The notes beneath the pieces were generated by a model. That model saw only the letters and a program-made list of their open reading frames with translations. It was not told the DNA's origin and searched no databases. A program made the translations under genes and the position numbers. This document shows positions 1-7,619 of a stretch of 64,000 bases of DNA, piece after piece (position 1 is the stretch's first letter; each line of letters opens with the position of its first letter). This DNA is from CAZBRS01 sp964494475 (GTDB lineage: Bacteria; Myxococcota_A; UBA9042; CAZBRS01), in assembly GCA_964494475.1 (NCBI GenBank), contig CAZBRS010000022.1, positions 18,960 to 82,959 on the forward strand. Direction: 5' to 3'.

Positions 1-159
1 CTCCCCGGGCCTCGCCGCGTCGAAGCCCTCGCGGGACAGCACCTCGCCGTTCCACTCGACCACCACCGTGGCGGGCTTCAGCCCGAAGGCCTCGACGATC
101 TGCGCGAGGGTCGCGCCCTCGGCCACGTCGCGCTCGCGCCCATTGATCTGCAGCTTCAT
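1..159 (-). CDS. thiS: ThiS sulfur-carrier protein, C-terminus cut by window edge
   Basis: The first 53 residues are visible, starting at the ATG at 159 (MKLQINGRERDVAEG). They show the beta-grasp pattern of ThiS: a short N-terminal strand, a 'GATLAQIVEAFGL' helix, then 'VVVEWNGEV'. ThiS is normally about 66 residues with a C-terminal Gly-Gly that is thiocarboxylated and donates sulfur to thiazole; that tail lies outside the window. The gene begins 4 bases after the thiH stop codon, so it is the third gene of a thiG-thiH-thiS operon. Family assignment rests on this context as well as the sequence. Confidence 0.85.
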   Translation of the reverse strand, partial: MKLQINGRERDVAEGATLAQIVEAFGLKPATVVVEWNGEVLSREGFDAARPGE

Positions 160-163
160 GCGC

Positions 164-1198
164 TCACCCGAGGTTTCGATCCCAGTCCTTCCACACCGGC
201 TCGTAGCCCAGCGAGGCCAGGCGGGCTGCCACCTCGGCGGGGCTGCGGCCGTCCTCGACCTCGAACTGGCGCTCGGCCGCGCCCCCGCTCGCGTACCCGC
301 CCGGCTCGGTGCGGCTGCCCGCGCTCATCTGGGTCACGCCCAGGTGCAGCAGGCGATCGCGCAGGGCGGCGGGCTCGCGGGTCGAGACCACCAGCCCCAC
401 GTCGTCGAACAGCAGGCGGAGCGCGATGACCAGCCGCGCCAGTTGCCGGTCGGTCACGGTCACGCGCGGACGCATGCCCCCGCGCGCCTCGCGGAGCCTG
501 GGCACGCTCACCGTGAAGAACGTGCGCCAGTGCTCCTTGCGCAAGCGCGCCACGTGGTGGGCCAGCGCCACCGCGTCGGCCTCGAAGTCGCCGAGCCCGA
601 GCAGCGCGCCCAGCCCCACCTTGCGCATCCCGGCCCGGCACGCGCGGTCGGGGGCCTGCAGACGTCCCTCGTAGTCGGCCTTGGGGCCGCCCGCGTGCAC
701 CTTGGCGTACAGCCCCCGGTCGTAGGTCTCCTGGTAGAGCACCAGCCCCTCGGCGCCGGCCCGTACCAGCCGGGCGTAGCCCTCCTCGGCCAGCGGGTAG
801 ATCTCGATCGACACCGACGGGAAGCGCCGCTTGGCGGCCCGCACCGCGGCCTCGAGGTAGTCGAGCCCGACCCGGTCGGGGTCCTCGCCCGTGACCAGGA
901 GCACGTGCTGGAAGCCCGCGGCGCGCACGGCGTCGAGCTCGCGCTCGATCTCGGGCGCGGCGAGGGTCACGCGCGGCGTGTCGTTGCGCGCGCTGAAGCC
1001 GCAGTAGAGGCAGCGGTTGGTGCAGGCGTTCGAGAGGTAGATGGGCGCGTACAGCTGCACGGTGCGGCCGAAGCGCGCGGCGGTGCGGCGCTGGGCCAGG
1101 CGCGCCAGGGGCTCGAGCCAGGGATCGACGGCGGGCGACAGCAGGAACGGCAGGTCGGCGAGGCGGGCTTCGCCCTGGGCGAGGATCTCGTCGATCAT
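164..1198 (-). CDS. thiH: 2-iminoacetate synthase ThiH (radical SAM)
   Basis: A 344-residue radical SAM enzyme. Residues 59, 63 and 66 form the CxxxCxxC cluster motif (ACTNRCLYCGF). ThiH cleaves tyrosine to dehydroglycine plus p-cresol and supplies dehydroglycine to ThiG for the thiazole ring of thiamine. The protein is slightly shorter than typical ThiH (about 370). The C-terminal part ('GVTQMSAGSRTEPGGY' and the acidic stretch after it) agrees with the family. Its ATG overlaps the thiG stop codon (ATGA, 1195-1198), implying translational coupling. Use of ThiH rather than the oxidase ThiO is the variant typical of anaerobes and facultative organisms. Confidence 0.93.
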   Translation of the reverse strand: MIDEILAQGEARLADLPFLLSPAVDPWLEPLARLAQRRTAARFGRTVQLYAPIYLSNACTNRCLYCGFSARNDTPRVTLAAPEIERELDAVRAAGFQHVLLVTGEDPDRVGLDYLEAAVRAAKRRFPSVSIEIYPLAEEGYARLVRAGAEGLVLYQETYDRGLYAKVHAGGPKADYEGRLQAPDRACRAGMRKVGLGALLGLGDFEADAVALAHHVARLRKEHWRTFFTVSVPRLREARGGMRPRVTVTDRQLARLVIALRLLFDDVGLVVSTREPAALRDRLLHLGVTQMSAGSRTEPGGYASGGAAERQFEVEDGRSPAEVAARLASLGYEPVWKDWDRNLG

Positions 1199-1980
1199 GC
1201 GTCGAGGAAGCCCGTCAGCGGGCTCGACGCCTCGGCGGTATCGCGCTCGGCCCCCGGCCCCGCCAGGAAGGCCGCGCGCCCCGCGCTCACGGCCATGGCG
1301 AAGGCCCGCGCCATGGCCACCGGGTCGCGCGCCACGGCGATGGCGGTGTTCACCAGCACGGCGTCGGCGCCGAACTCGAGCGCGTCGGCGGCGTGGCTGG
1401 GCAGGCCGAGCCCCGCGTCGACCACCACGGGCACGTGCGCGTTCTCGAGGATGATGCGCACGGCGTCGCGCGTGCGGAAGCCCCGGTTCGAGCCGATGGG
1501 CGCGCCGAGCGGCATGACGGTGGCGCAGCCCACCTCTTCGAGGCGCTTCGCGAGGATGGGGTCGGCGTTCATGTACGGCAGGACGATGAAGCCCTCCCGG
1601 ACCAGGATCTCGGCGGCCTTCAGCGTCTCGATGGGGTCGGGCAGCAGGTAGCGCGGCTCGGGCGTGACCTCGAGCTTGAGCCAGTCGCCGAGGCCCGCCG
1701 CCCGCGCGAGCCGCGCCAGGCGCACGGCCTCGCCGGCGTCGCGAGCGCCCGACGTGTTGGGCAGCAGCAGGATGTTCGCGCGATCGAGGTGCTCGAGCAG
1801 GTCGTCGGCGGGCGCCTCGAGATCGACCCGCCGCAGCGCCACCGTCACGATCTCGGCGCCCGACGCGTCGATGGCAGCGCGCATGGTGGCGAGCGACGGG
1901 AACTTGCCCGTGCCCACCAGCAGCCGCGAGCGGATCTCGCGACCGGCGATCACCAGCTTGTCCGGACGGGTCGTTGGCAT
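1195..1980 (-). CDS. thiG: Thiazole synthase ThiG
   Basis: A 261-residue (beta/alpha)8 barrel enzyme that condenses deoxyxylulose 5-phosphate, dehydroglycine and ThiS-bound sulfur into thiazole phosphate. Recognised from 'LLVGTGKF' near the N-terminus, 'LPNTSGARDAGEAVR', 'KLEVTPEPRYLLPD' (which includes the Schiff-base lysine region), 'MPLGAPIGSNRG' and 'VDAGLGLPSHAADALE'. The length is normal. It is the first gene of the thi operon. A GGGAGG ribosome binding site lies just upstream. A promoter-like TTGACA is about 65 bases upstream of the start, and the short leader leaves no room for a TPP riboswitch. Confidence 0.95.
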   Translation of the reverse strand: MPTTRPDKLVIAGREIRSRLLVGTGKFPSLATMRAAIDASGAEIVTVALRRVDLEAPADDLLEHLDRANILLLPNTSGARDAGEAVRLARLARAAGLGDWLKLEVTPEPRYLLPDPIETLKAAEILVREGFIVLPYMNADPILAKRLEEVGCATVMPLGAPIGSNRGFRTRDAVRIILENAHVPVVVDAGLGLPSHAADALEFGADAVLVNTAIAVARDPVAMARAFAMAVSAGRAAFLAGPGAERDTAEASSPLTGFLDA

Positions 1981-2020
1981 GCGATCAGCCTCCCTGGCGA
2001 CTCACGCGTCAGCGCGCGCG

Positions 2021-2050
2021 ATTGTTCGCCCGCGAGCGCCGGAATGTCAA
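2021..2050 (-). promoter_or_regulatory. Candidate sigma-70-type promoter of thiG
   Basis: On the minus strand TTGACA (2045-2050) is followed after 18 bases by AACAAT (2021-2026), about 40 bases upstream of the thiG start. The -35 is a perfect consensus match; the -10 is moderate. Confidence 0.45.
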
Positions 2051-2121
2051 TGGATTGCAGCGGAAAATCCTGCTACACTACGGGTGTTTCGAACACGCAC
2101 GGACCGTCCGAGGAGGCCCCC

Positions 2122-2794
2122 ATGCGAAGCCTTTCGAGAACGAAGCTGGTGCTCGCGGCGGGGTCGCTCCTGCTCGGGCTGCTCAGCCTGCCCGGCGCCG
2201 ACCAGCCCACGTGCCAGCCGGTCGAGCCGGGCCAGCCCGTGTGCCTGACCGCGCTCGATTGCGAGGGAGAAGCGCACCCCGCGTGCTCGGGCGCCTGGAG
2301 GTGCCTCGAGGCCGCGTGCTCCTGGGAGTGCGTGGTGGTCGACCCCGGCTGCTACAGCGACCAGGACTGCAAGGCGAGCGAACACTGCACGGCCTCGACC
2401 GAGTGCCTGCCGCCCCCCGACTGCCCCATGTGCACCGTGTGCTGGGGCCACTGCGTGCCCGACGCCACCGACCCCTGCGCCGACGAGCCCGGAGTGGGCG
2501 CCTGCGGCGAGGGCCTGTCGTGCCAGTGCCGGCCTCCCGCCGATTGCCCCGTGTGCAGCAGCTGCAGCTACGGCTGCTATCCGGCCGACGACCGGTGCCG
2601 CTTCGAGGCCGACTGCTGGTTCGGCAGCACGTGCGACTTCGAGGGCACGCCCGACTACTGCTCGATGATCATGGCGCCCATGCTGCCCCCGGCGTGCTGG
2701 GGCACCTGCCGCCACTGCGACGCGATCTGCCCCGCCGTGATGTGCCCCGGGGGCCAGTACCTGGACCCCTGCACCTGCAAGTGCCTGCCCTACT
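2122..2794 (+). CDS. Cysteine-rich secreted protein, 3' end lost in assembly gap
   Basis: About 224 residues are visible from ATG 2122 up to the N run. An N-terminal signal peptide (residues 1 to about 25, 'LVLAAGSLLLGLLSL') is followed by a cysteine-dense region with paired patterns such as 'CPMCTVCWGHC' and 'CPVCSSCSYGC', spaced roughly every 60 residues. This suggests small disulfide-bonded repeats in an exported protein. No known family was recognised. It differs from the CTDC repeats elsewhere in the window because the 'CTxDxC' signature is absent. The start is supported by GAGGAGG upstream. It converges on the PhnD-like gene across the gap, so both 3' ends are unknown. Confidence 0.7.
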
Positions 2795-2894
2795 NNNNNN
2801 NNNNNNNNNNNNNNNNNNNNNNNNNNNNNNNNNNNNNNNNNNNNNNNNNNNNNNNNNNNNNNNNNNNNNNNNNNNNNNNNNNNNNNNNNNNNNN
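2795..2894. other. Assembly gap of 100 N
   Basis: Exactly 100 N separate two convergent genes, both of which lose their 3' ends here. A run of exactly 100 is the usual scaffold placeholder, so the true distance is unknown. Reading frames that run through it have no meaning. Confidence 0.99.
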
Positions 2895-3792
2895 TCGGCT
2901 CGTCGCCGTGCATGGTGCGCTCGACGTCGTCGTACTCCGCGGGGACGGCGCGTCGCCAGCCGTTGAGCTGAAGGCCCCCCGGCAGCAGCTTGCGCCCCTC
3001 GTCGGTGAGCGACGTGATCACGAGCAGGGCCTCGACCACGCGCTGCTCGACGTCGGGGGCCAGGTTGCCCGTGGAGCAGAACGCGTGCTGGGGGATGATG
3101 CCCGCCCGCGCCAGCACCGTGAGGTCCGACAAATCGAGGCCATCGTTGCGCGCGCCCTCGAGCAGCGACGACGACAGGGCGGCGACGTCGGCCTCGCGGT
3201 TCAGCAGCATCTCGATCGAGCGCCGGTGATTGCCCGAGAAGCGCAGCTCGGCGAACTGGGTGGGGGCGATCCCCAGGCGCGCCAGGAAGCGAATGGGGTA
3301 CACGTAGCCCGACGTCGACTCGCGATCGACGAAGACCATGCGTCGACCCCGCAGGTCTTCGACGCGCTCGATGCGATCGTCGATGCGCACCACGAGCAGC
3401 GCGGTGTAGAAGTCGAGCCCGCCCCGGACGTCGGTGAGCAGCAACCGCAGGTCGGGGCGGCGCTGGCGGGCGATCACGTAGGCCGCGGGCGTCAGGTACG
3501 CGAGGTCGACCTCACCCTTCACGGCCTGGTCGATGGCGTCGTCGTAGGTCGTGCCGACCACCGGCACGAAGCGCCGCCCCGTCACCCGGCCGAGGTGGGC
3601 GAGCAGCGGCGCGAACTCGCGCTCGAGGTGCTCGGCGGGCAGGAAGGGCCCGATGCCGAAGCGGACGGGGGGAAGGTCGGGAGCCTCGCCGGGCTGGACG
3701 GGAGCGGCGGTCGCGGGCGTCGACGCCGGAGGCTCGGCCCCCTGCGCGATCGCCGCGAACCCCAGCGCCATCGCGAGCAGGGCGCGGACCAT
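2895..3792 (-). CDS. PhnD-like phosphate/phosphonate-type substrate-binding protein, C-terminus missing
   Basis: About 299 residues are visible from ATG 3792. A signal peptide (residues 1-19, cleavage likely after AQGA) is followed by a proline-rich linker and a type 2 periplasmic binding fold. Family signatures include 'VRFGIGPFLPAEHLEREFAPLLAHL' in two pieces around residues 43-67, 'DLAYLTPAAYV' and 'STSGYVYPIRFLARLGI' with the 'FSGNHRRSIEML' segment. Such proteins bind phosphate, phosphite, phosphonates or other ligands for ABC importers, or serve as sensor inputs. No permease or ATPase genes are adjacent, so ligand and partner are unknown. The 3' end falls in the N gap. Confidence 0.85.
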
Positions 3793-3802
3793 GGGTTTCC
3801 TC

Positions 3803-3817
3803 TGGCCGATTCGGCCA
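3803..3817. repeat. Perfect palindrome in the phnD-like leader (operator candidate)
   Basis: TGGCCGA-T-TCGGCCA lies between the putative -10 (3822-3827) and the ATG at 3792, where a repressor would block transcription or a small hairpin could affect translation. The function is inferred from position only. Confidence 0.4.
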
Positions 3818-3821
3818 CTAC

Positions 3822-3851
3822 TTATTACCGGATTCAGGGGGGCAGTGCAAA
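3822..3851 (-). promoter_or_regulatory. Candidate promoter of the phnD-like gene
   Basis: TTTGCA (3846-3851) is separated by 18 bases from TAATAA (3822-3827) on the minus strand, about 30 bases from the start codon. The -10 is A+T-rich in a G+C-rich setting. Confidence 0.35.
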
Positions 3852-3853
3852 CC

Positions 3854-4651
3854 TCACCCCTGGCACCGCGGGCAGAAGTGCGTGCTGCGCTGGCCCACGC
3901 GGGCCCAGGCGATGGTCGCGCCGCAGGTCGGGCACGGCCGGCCGTCGCGGCCGTAGACCCGGAGGTTGTCCTGCATGTGGCCGCCCGGCCAGATCCAGTC
4001 GAACGAGGTGCCGTTGGCCGCGATGCCCTCGGTGAGCACGGCCACGATGGCGGCGTGCAGGCGCGCCGACTCGGCGGCCGTCAGCGTGCTCGCGGGGCGC
4101 GCGGGGTGCAACGCCGCCCGGAAGAGCGCCTCGTCGGTGTAGATGTTGCCGAGGCCGGCGATCGCGGCCTGGTCGAGCAGCAGCGCCTTCAGCGCGCGCG
4201 ACGTGCGGCCCGCCAGGGCCCTGAGCACGCGGGGTGTGAAGTCGGTCGACAGCGGCTCGACGCCCAGCCCCGCGTCGACCTCGGCGCGGGTCGCCACCCA
4301 GCGGATGCGCCCCCACTTGCGCGCGTCGACCAGCGCCAGGTCGGGCCCCCGGTCGAGCCGCCAGATCGCGCGCACGTGCGGTCCGGCCGCCTCGGGCTCG
4401 TCGCCCCACGCGAAGCGCCCGCTCATGCGAAAGTGGATGCGCACGAAGCTGCCGTCGTCGAGGGCCCAGACCACGTGCTTGCCGCGCCGGTCGACGGCGT
4501 CGACGCGCCGCCCCTCCAGGCCGCGCGTGACGCGCGGCACGCTCGGCTCGCACTGGGGCGCCCAGCGCGCCTCGAAGGCCACGATGGTCCGCCCCACCAG
4601 GAGGGGCCGCACCTGGCGCACGACGGTCTCGACCTCGGGGAGTTCGGGCAT
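3854..4651 (-). CDS. mutM: Formamidopyrimidine-DNA glycosylase (Fpg/MutM)
   Basis: A 265-residue base-excision repair glycosylase/AP lyase that removes 8-oxoguanine and other oxidised purines. It begins MPELPEVET, so after Met removal Pro is the catalytic N-terminal nucleophile and Glu3 follows. Lys58 (RRGKHVVW) is the conserved lysine. 'GLGNIYTDEALF' matches the helix-two-turn-helix region. The C-terminal zinc finger has Cys240, Cys243, Cys260 and Cys263 (CPTC and CPRC). All key residues are present and the length is standard. The start at 4651 is fixed by the need for an N-terminal MPE. It is probably cotranscribed with the upstream TPR-like gene, 17 bases away. Confidence 0.96.
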   Translation of the reverse strand: MPELPEVETVVRQVRPLLVGRTIVAFEARWAPQCEPSVPRVTRGLEGRRVDAVDRRGKHVVWALDDGSFVRIHFRMSGRFAWGDEPEAAGPHVRAIWRLDRGPDLALVDARKWGRIRWVATRAEVDAGLGVEPLSTDFTPRVLRALAGRTSRALKALLLDQAAIAGLGNIYTDEALFRAALHPARPASTLTAAESARLHAAIVAVLTEGIAANGTSFDWIWPGGHMQDNLRVYGRDGRPCPTCGATIAWARVGQRSTHFCPRCQG

Positions 4652-4668
4652 GCGGCCTCCAGGCAGGG

Positions 4669-5580
4669 CTACGACCGGCGGGCACGCACGAAGCGCCGGA
4701 CCGCGAGCCCGAGGCCGAGGAGCAGCACGAGCGCGGCCGAGACCACCAGGACGGGCTCGCTCAGCGTGCGCTCGGGGGGCGGCGGCGCGACGCGGATGGG
4801 ATCGAAGAGGTCGGTCGCCTCGGCGCCCTCGCCGTCGCGGACCGCGGCCTCGAAGCGCGCGCGCATGCCCGCCAGCCGGCCGGCCTTGTTGGCGTCGCCG
4901 AAGGCCCCGCTGGCCAGGTTGCGGGTCATGATCGCCTCGTACCGATCGAGGTCGGCCAGCGCGCCGGTCGGATCGACGCGCTGCCGAATCTCGGCGCGAC
5001 AGTAGAACGTGTCGGCGTCGTCGCCGTACGAATTGCGCGCCTCGGCCTGCCGCAAGGCGGCCTCGGCCTCGGCCTGGCGGCCCAGGCGGAAGTGCGTGAC
5101 GGCCACGTACAGCCAGGCGCGCACGACGTGGTCGTACGCCGGGAAGACCCGCTCCAGGTAGCGGAGCGCCAGCCCGTAGAAGTGGGCCTTCTCGGCCCGG
5201 GTGCGCCCCTCGATGTGGCCGCAGTAGTGCACGGCCACCCCCGCCATCAGCTGGAGCAGGGGATCGGACGGGGCGGCGTCGGCCTCGGCCATGAGGCGCT
5301 CGGCCGCTGCCTGATCGTGCCGGGTGCTGGCCACGGTGGACAACAGCAGCCCCAGCACGTGGTTGGTCGGGCTCTTGCGGGCCAGGGGCAGCAGCACCTG
5401 CAGGCTCTCGTCGTTCCGGCGCTCGCGCGCCAGGGCCAGCGCCTGCGCGTACGTGGCCTCGTCGGCAGGATCGACGTCGAGGCCCCGCTGCGGCGAGGTC
5501 TCGGCGGCCCTCACGGGCGGTCCCCCAGAGGGGCCGAGCAGCCCCAGCGCGACCACGAAGAGGACGAACCACGAACGCAT
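4669..5580 (-). CDS. Secreted or membrane-anchored TPR-like protein
   Basis: 303 residues from ATG 5580. The N-terminal signal sequence ends near 'PPVRAAE'. A helical, alanine- and leucine-rich region of TPR-like pairs follows (for example 'YAQALALARERRNDESLQVL' and 'LRYLERVFPAYDHVVRAWL'), around residues 45-220. A C-terminal transmembrane segment (about 275-292) ends in Arg-rich 'RRFVRARRS'. This predicts a periplasmic domain anchored at its C-terminus. No enzyme motif was seen. The upstream in-frame extension was rejected because it overlaps the promoter region and begins before the signal peptide. It precedes mutM closely, but a functional link is not evident. Confidence 0.7.
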   Translation of the reverse strand: MRSWFVLFVVALGLLGPSGGPPVRAAETSPQRGLDVDPADEATYAQALALARERRNDESLQVLLPLARKSPTNHVLGLLLSTVASTRHDQAAAERLMAEADAAPSDPLLQLMAGVAVHYCGHIEGRTRAEKAHFYGLALRYLERVFPAYDHVVRAWLYVAVTHFRLGRQAEAEAALRQAEARNSYGDDADTFYCRAEIRQRVDPTGALADLDRYEAIMTRNLASGAFGDANKAGRLAGMRARFEAAVRDGEGAEATDLFDPIRVAPPPPERTLSEPVLVVSAALVLLLGLGLAVRRFVRARRS

Positions 5581-5622
5581 CGGGCTCAACAAGGACTCCA
5601 CCCGTCCGGCGTCTCGGTCGCG

Positions 5623-5651
5623 AGTATCGTCAGGGCCCCCCGGGGGGTCAA
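5623..5651 (-). promoter_or_regulatory. Candidate promoter of the TPR-like gene
   Basis: TTGACC (5646-5651), 17-base spacer, GATACT (5623-5628) on the minus strand, about 45 bases upstream of ATG 5580. Good spacing and a strong -35. Confidence 0.5.
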
Positions 5652-5697
5652 GTAGGGGCACCACTTGCGGCTGCCCCACCATCGGGCTGCCGTCACG

Positions 5698-5726
5698 TTG
5701 ACCGACCCCCGGCTTTCTGCTAGCTT
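5698..5726 (+). promoter_or_regulatory. Candidate promoter of the beta-barrel gene
   Basis: TTGACC (5698-5703), 17-base spacer, TAGCTT (5721-5726), about 30 bases before ATG 5757. It is divergent from the promoter at 5623-5651, and both share a TTGACC -35. Confidence 0.5.
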
Positions 5727-5756
5727 CCGGGGCGTCCATCCCGTCCCGGAGCGCCC

Positions 5757-6548
5757 ATGCCGCGCTGGCTCCCGCTGCTGTTCGGCCTGCTCCTGCCCGG
5801 CGTCGTCGGCGCCGGCACGTTCGACATCGACGCCAACCAGTTCTACGTGCTGCAGGGCTCCAAGCTGGTGCCCGACGGAGCCAGCTTCGGGCGCGTCATG
5901 GCCGAGATCGGCGTGGCGTCGGGCCCCAAGATGATCGGCCCTGCACGCACGCTGGGGCTGCTCGGCTTCGACATCGGCTACACCGTGGGCCTCACCAACA
6001 TCAACGAGTCGTCCGCCTATTGGAAGAAGGCCACCAAAAACCCCTCGAACTTCCTGCCCACCATGCAGGTGAACCTCACCAAGGGGCTGCCCTTCAGCTT
6101 CCAGATCGAGGGGCTGATCACCCACCTGTTCTCGAGCGGCGTGTGGGCGCTGGGGCTGAACCTCAAATGGGCCGTGGTCGAGGGCTATCGCTACCTTCCC
6201 GAGCTCTCGGTGGCCACCAACGTGGCAACCCTCACGGGCACCAAGAACTACACGCTGCTCACCTTCGGAGGCTCGGTGCTGGTCTCGAAGCGCTTCGGCA
6301 TCGGCGGCATCGTCGAGGTGAACCCCTACGCCGGCTACCACGCCCTGGGCGGCCGCGGCGCGTCCGAGGTGCTGGTCCACTTCGTCGGCTCCGAGGCCAA
6401 GACCTTCGTGATCAACCCCGTGTTCTTCGTGCGCCACCTGGGCGTGGCGGGGCTGGTCGTCACCGGCGGCATCGTCTCGGGCGGCTTCGAGGCCATGTTC
6501 GCGAGCGGGATGCAGACGTTCGGCTTCAAGGCCAGCGTCACGTTCTAG
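5757..6548 (+). CDS. Predicted outer-membrane beta-barrel protein
   Basis: 263 residues with a signal peptide (residues 1-18, 'LLLPGVVGA'). The rest alternates hydrophobic and polar residues in short strands separated by Gly/Asn/Thr turns, for example 'LTKGLPFSFQIEGLITHLF' and 'TFGGSVLVSKRFGIGGIVEV'. It ends in Phe ('ASVTF'), the C-terminal aromatic expected for barrel insertion by BAM. No specific family or ligand was recognised. It has its own promoter and is followed 44 bases later by the FGE-like lipoprotein on the same strand, so the two may be cotranscribed. Confidence 0.7.
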   Translation: MPRWLPLLFGLLLPGVVGAGTFDIDANQFYVLQGSKLVPDGASFGRVMAEIGVASGPKMIGPARTLGLLGFDIGYTVGLTNINESSAYWKKATKNPSNFLPTMQVNLTKGLPFSFQIEGLITHLFSSGVWALGLNLKWAVVEGYRYLPELSVATNVATLTGTKNYTLLTFGGSVLVSKRFGIGGIVEVNPYAGYHALGGRGASEVLVHFVGSEAKTFVINPVFFVRHLGVAGLVVTGGIVSGGFEAMFASGMQTFGFKASVTF

Positions 6549-6592
6549 CCCGGGCGCTCCAATCGGCCGCGACCCTGAGGGCGGAGGGTGCC

Positions 6593-7576
6593 ATGAACAC
6601 GAAGCGCTGGTGGATGTCCCTGACCCTCGCGCTGCTGGCGTGCGGGGGTACGTCCGATTCGGGGGCTGACGTCGTGTTCGACGCCGCCCCCCCCTCGGGC
6701 CTCACGTGCCCCGAGGGCATGGCCTACCTGCCGGCGGGCACGTTCCGGATGGGCTGCCCTGGCACCGAGGACATGGACCACGGGGCGTTGCCGGGCAGCC
6801 ACTGCGCGGAAGACGAAGGCCCGGCGCACGACGTGACGCTGACGGCGTTCTGCATGGACCGCACCGAGGTGACGACCTCGGCGTACGCGGCCTGCGTCCA
6901 CGACGCGGGGGCGTGCGCCGAGCCGCGCGATACGACCCGGCACGTCAAATGCAACTGGGAGGCCGGAGGGCCCCGCGTCGGGCGCGAGGACTACCCGGTC
7001 AACTGCCTCACCTGGGTCGACGCCGACGCCTACTGCCGCTGGCGCACCGGGTGCACGATTAAGGGCTGCGCCCTGCCCACCGAGGCCCAGTGGGAGTGGG
7101 CGGCGCGAGGCCCCGCCGAGACGCTGCGCACCTATCCGTGGGGCGAGACCCCGCCCGACTGCACCTTCGCGAACTTCGGCGAGTACGCGCAGGTCGAGGG
7201 CGCCGGGTGGTGCGTGGGCGAGACCGTGGCGGTCTGCTCCACGCCGGCAGGGAACACCCCGGGCACCGCGATGTGCGACCTGGGTGGCAACGTCTGGGAG
7301 TACACGAGGGACTACTACGCCGAAACATTCTACGGCGAACCGGCCGCGACCGGCCTGAACCCCGTGAACACGACCAAGGGCCCCGAGTACCAGGAGTGGG
7401 ACAACCTGCCCCCCTCGTCGCGACGCGCGGTCCGCGGGGGCTCGTGGTACGACGACTACATGGAAGACTACCTGCGCGGCACGAAGCGCGACTACTTCGG
7501 CGAACTGGACGTCGCCAGCTCCCTGGGCTTCCGCTGCATCGCCGAGCCCGTCCCGTTGGTCGCGCCGGCCGAGTGA
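6593..7576 (+). CDS. FGE-sulfatase (SUMF1) domain lipoprotein
   Basis: 327 residues. The signal peptide ends in a lipobox (LLAC, Cys17). From about residue 38 the formylglycine-generating-enzyme fold is clear: 'GMAYLPAGTFRMG', 'FCMDRTEVTTSAYAAC', 'YPVNCLTWVDADAYCRWR', 'LPTEAQWEWAARG', 'GNVWEYTRD' and the terminal 'AVRGGSWYDD...GFRC'. In bacteria most such proteins are not true sulfatase activators but C-type-lectin-like or structural domains. No sulfatase gene is nearby, so substrate binding rather than catalysis is plausible. Extra cysteines suggest disulfides in the exported domain. The gene ends 43 bases from the convergent CoA-transferase gene. Confidence 0.85.
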   Translation: MNTKRWWMSLTLALLACGGTSDSGADVVFDAAPPSGLTCPEGMAYLPAGTFRMGCPGTEDMDHGALPGSHCAEDEGPAHDVTLTAFCMDRTEVTTSAYAACVHDAGACAEPRDTTRHVKCNWEAGGPRVGREDYPVNCLTWVDADAYCRWRTGCTIKGCALPTEAQWEWAARGPAETLRTYPWGETPPDCTFANFGEYAQVEGAGWCVGETVAVCSTPAGNTPGTAMCDLGGNVWEYTRDYYAETFYGEPAATGLNPVNTTKGPEYQEWDNLPPSSRRAVRGGSWYDDYMEDYLRGTKRDYFGELDVASSLGFRCIAEPVPLVAPAE

Positions 7577-7619
7577 CCCCACCCCGAGGCGCCGGCGCCG
7601 AAGACCACCACCTGCGCGC

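Noticed and set aside
1981..2021. TPP riboswitch before thiG
   Set aside because: The leader between the predicted promoter and the start codon is only about 35 bases and shows no THI-box sequence.
2047..3792. A 581-residue minus-strand protein spanning the N gap
   Set aside because: The frame is joined only through 100 N; sequence on the left side is the complement of the cysteine-rich gene.
6593..7576. True formylglycine-generating sulfatase activator
   Set aside because: The fold is clear but no sulfatase lies nearby, and exported lipoproteins of this fold are common without that activity; the call was limited to the domain.
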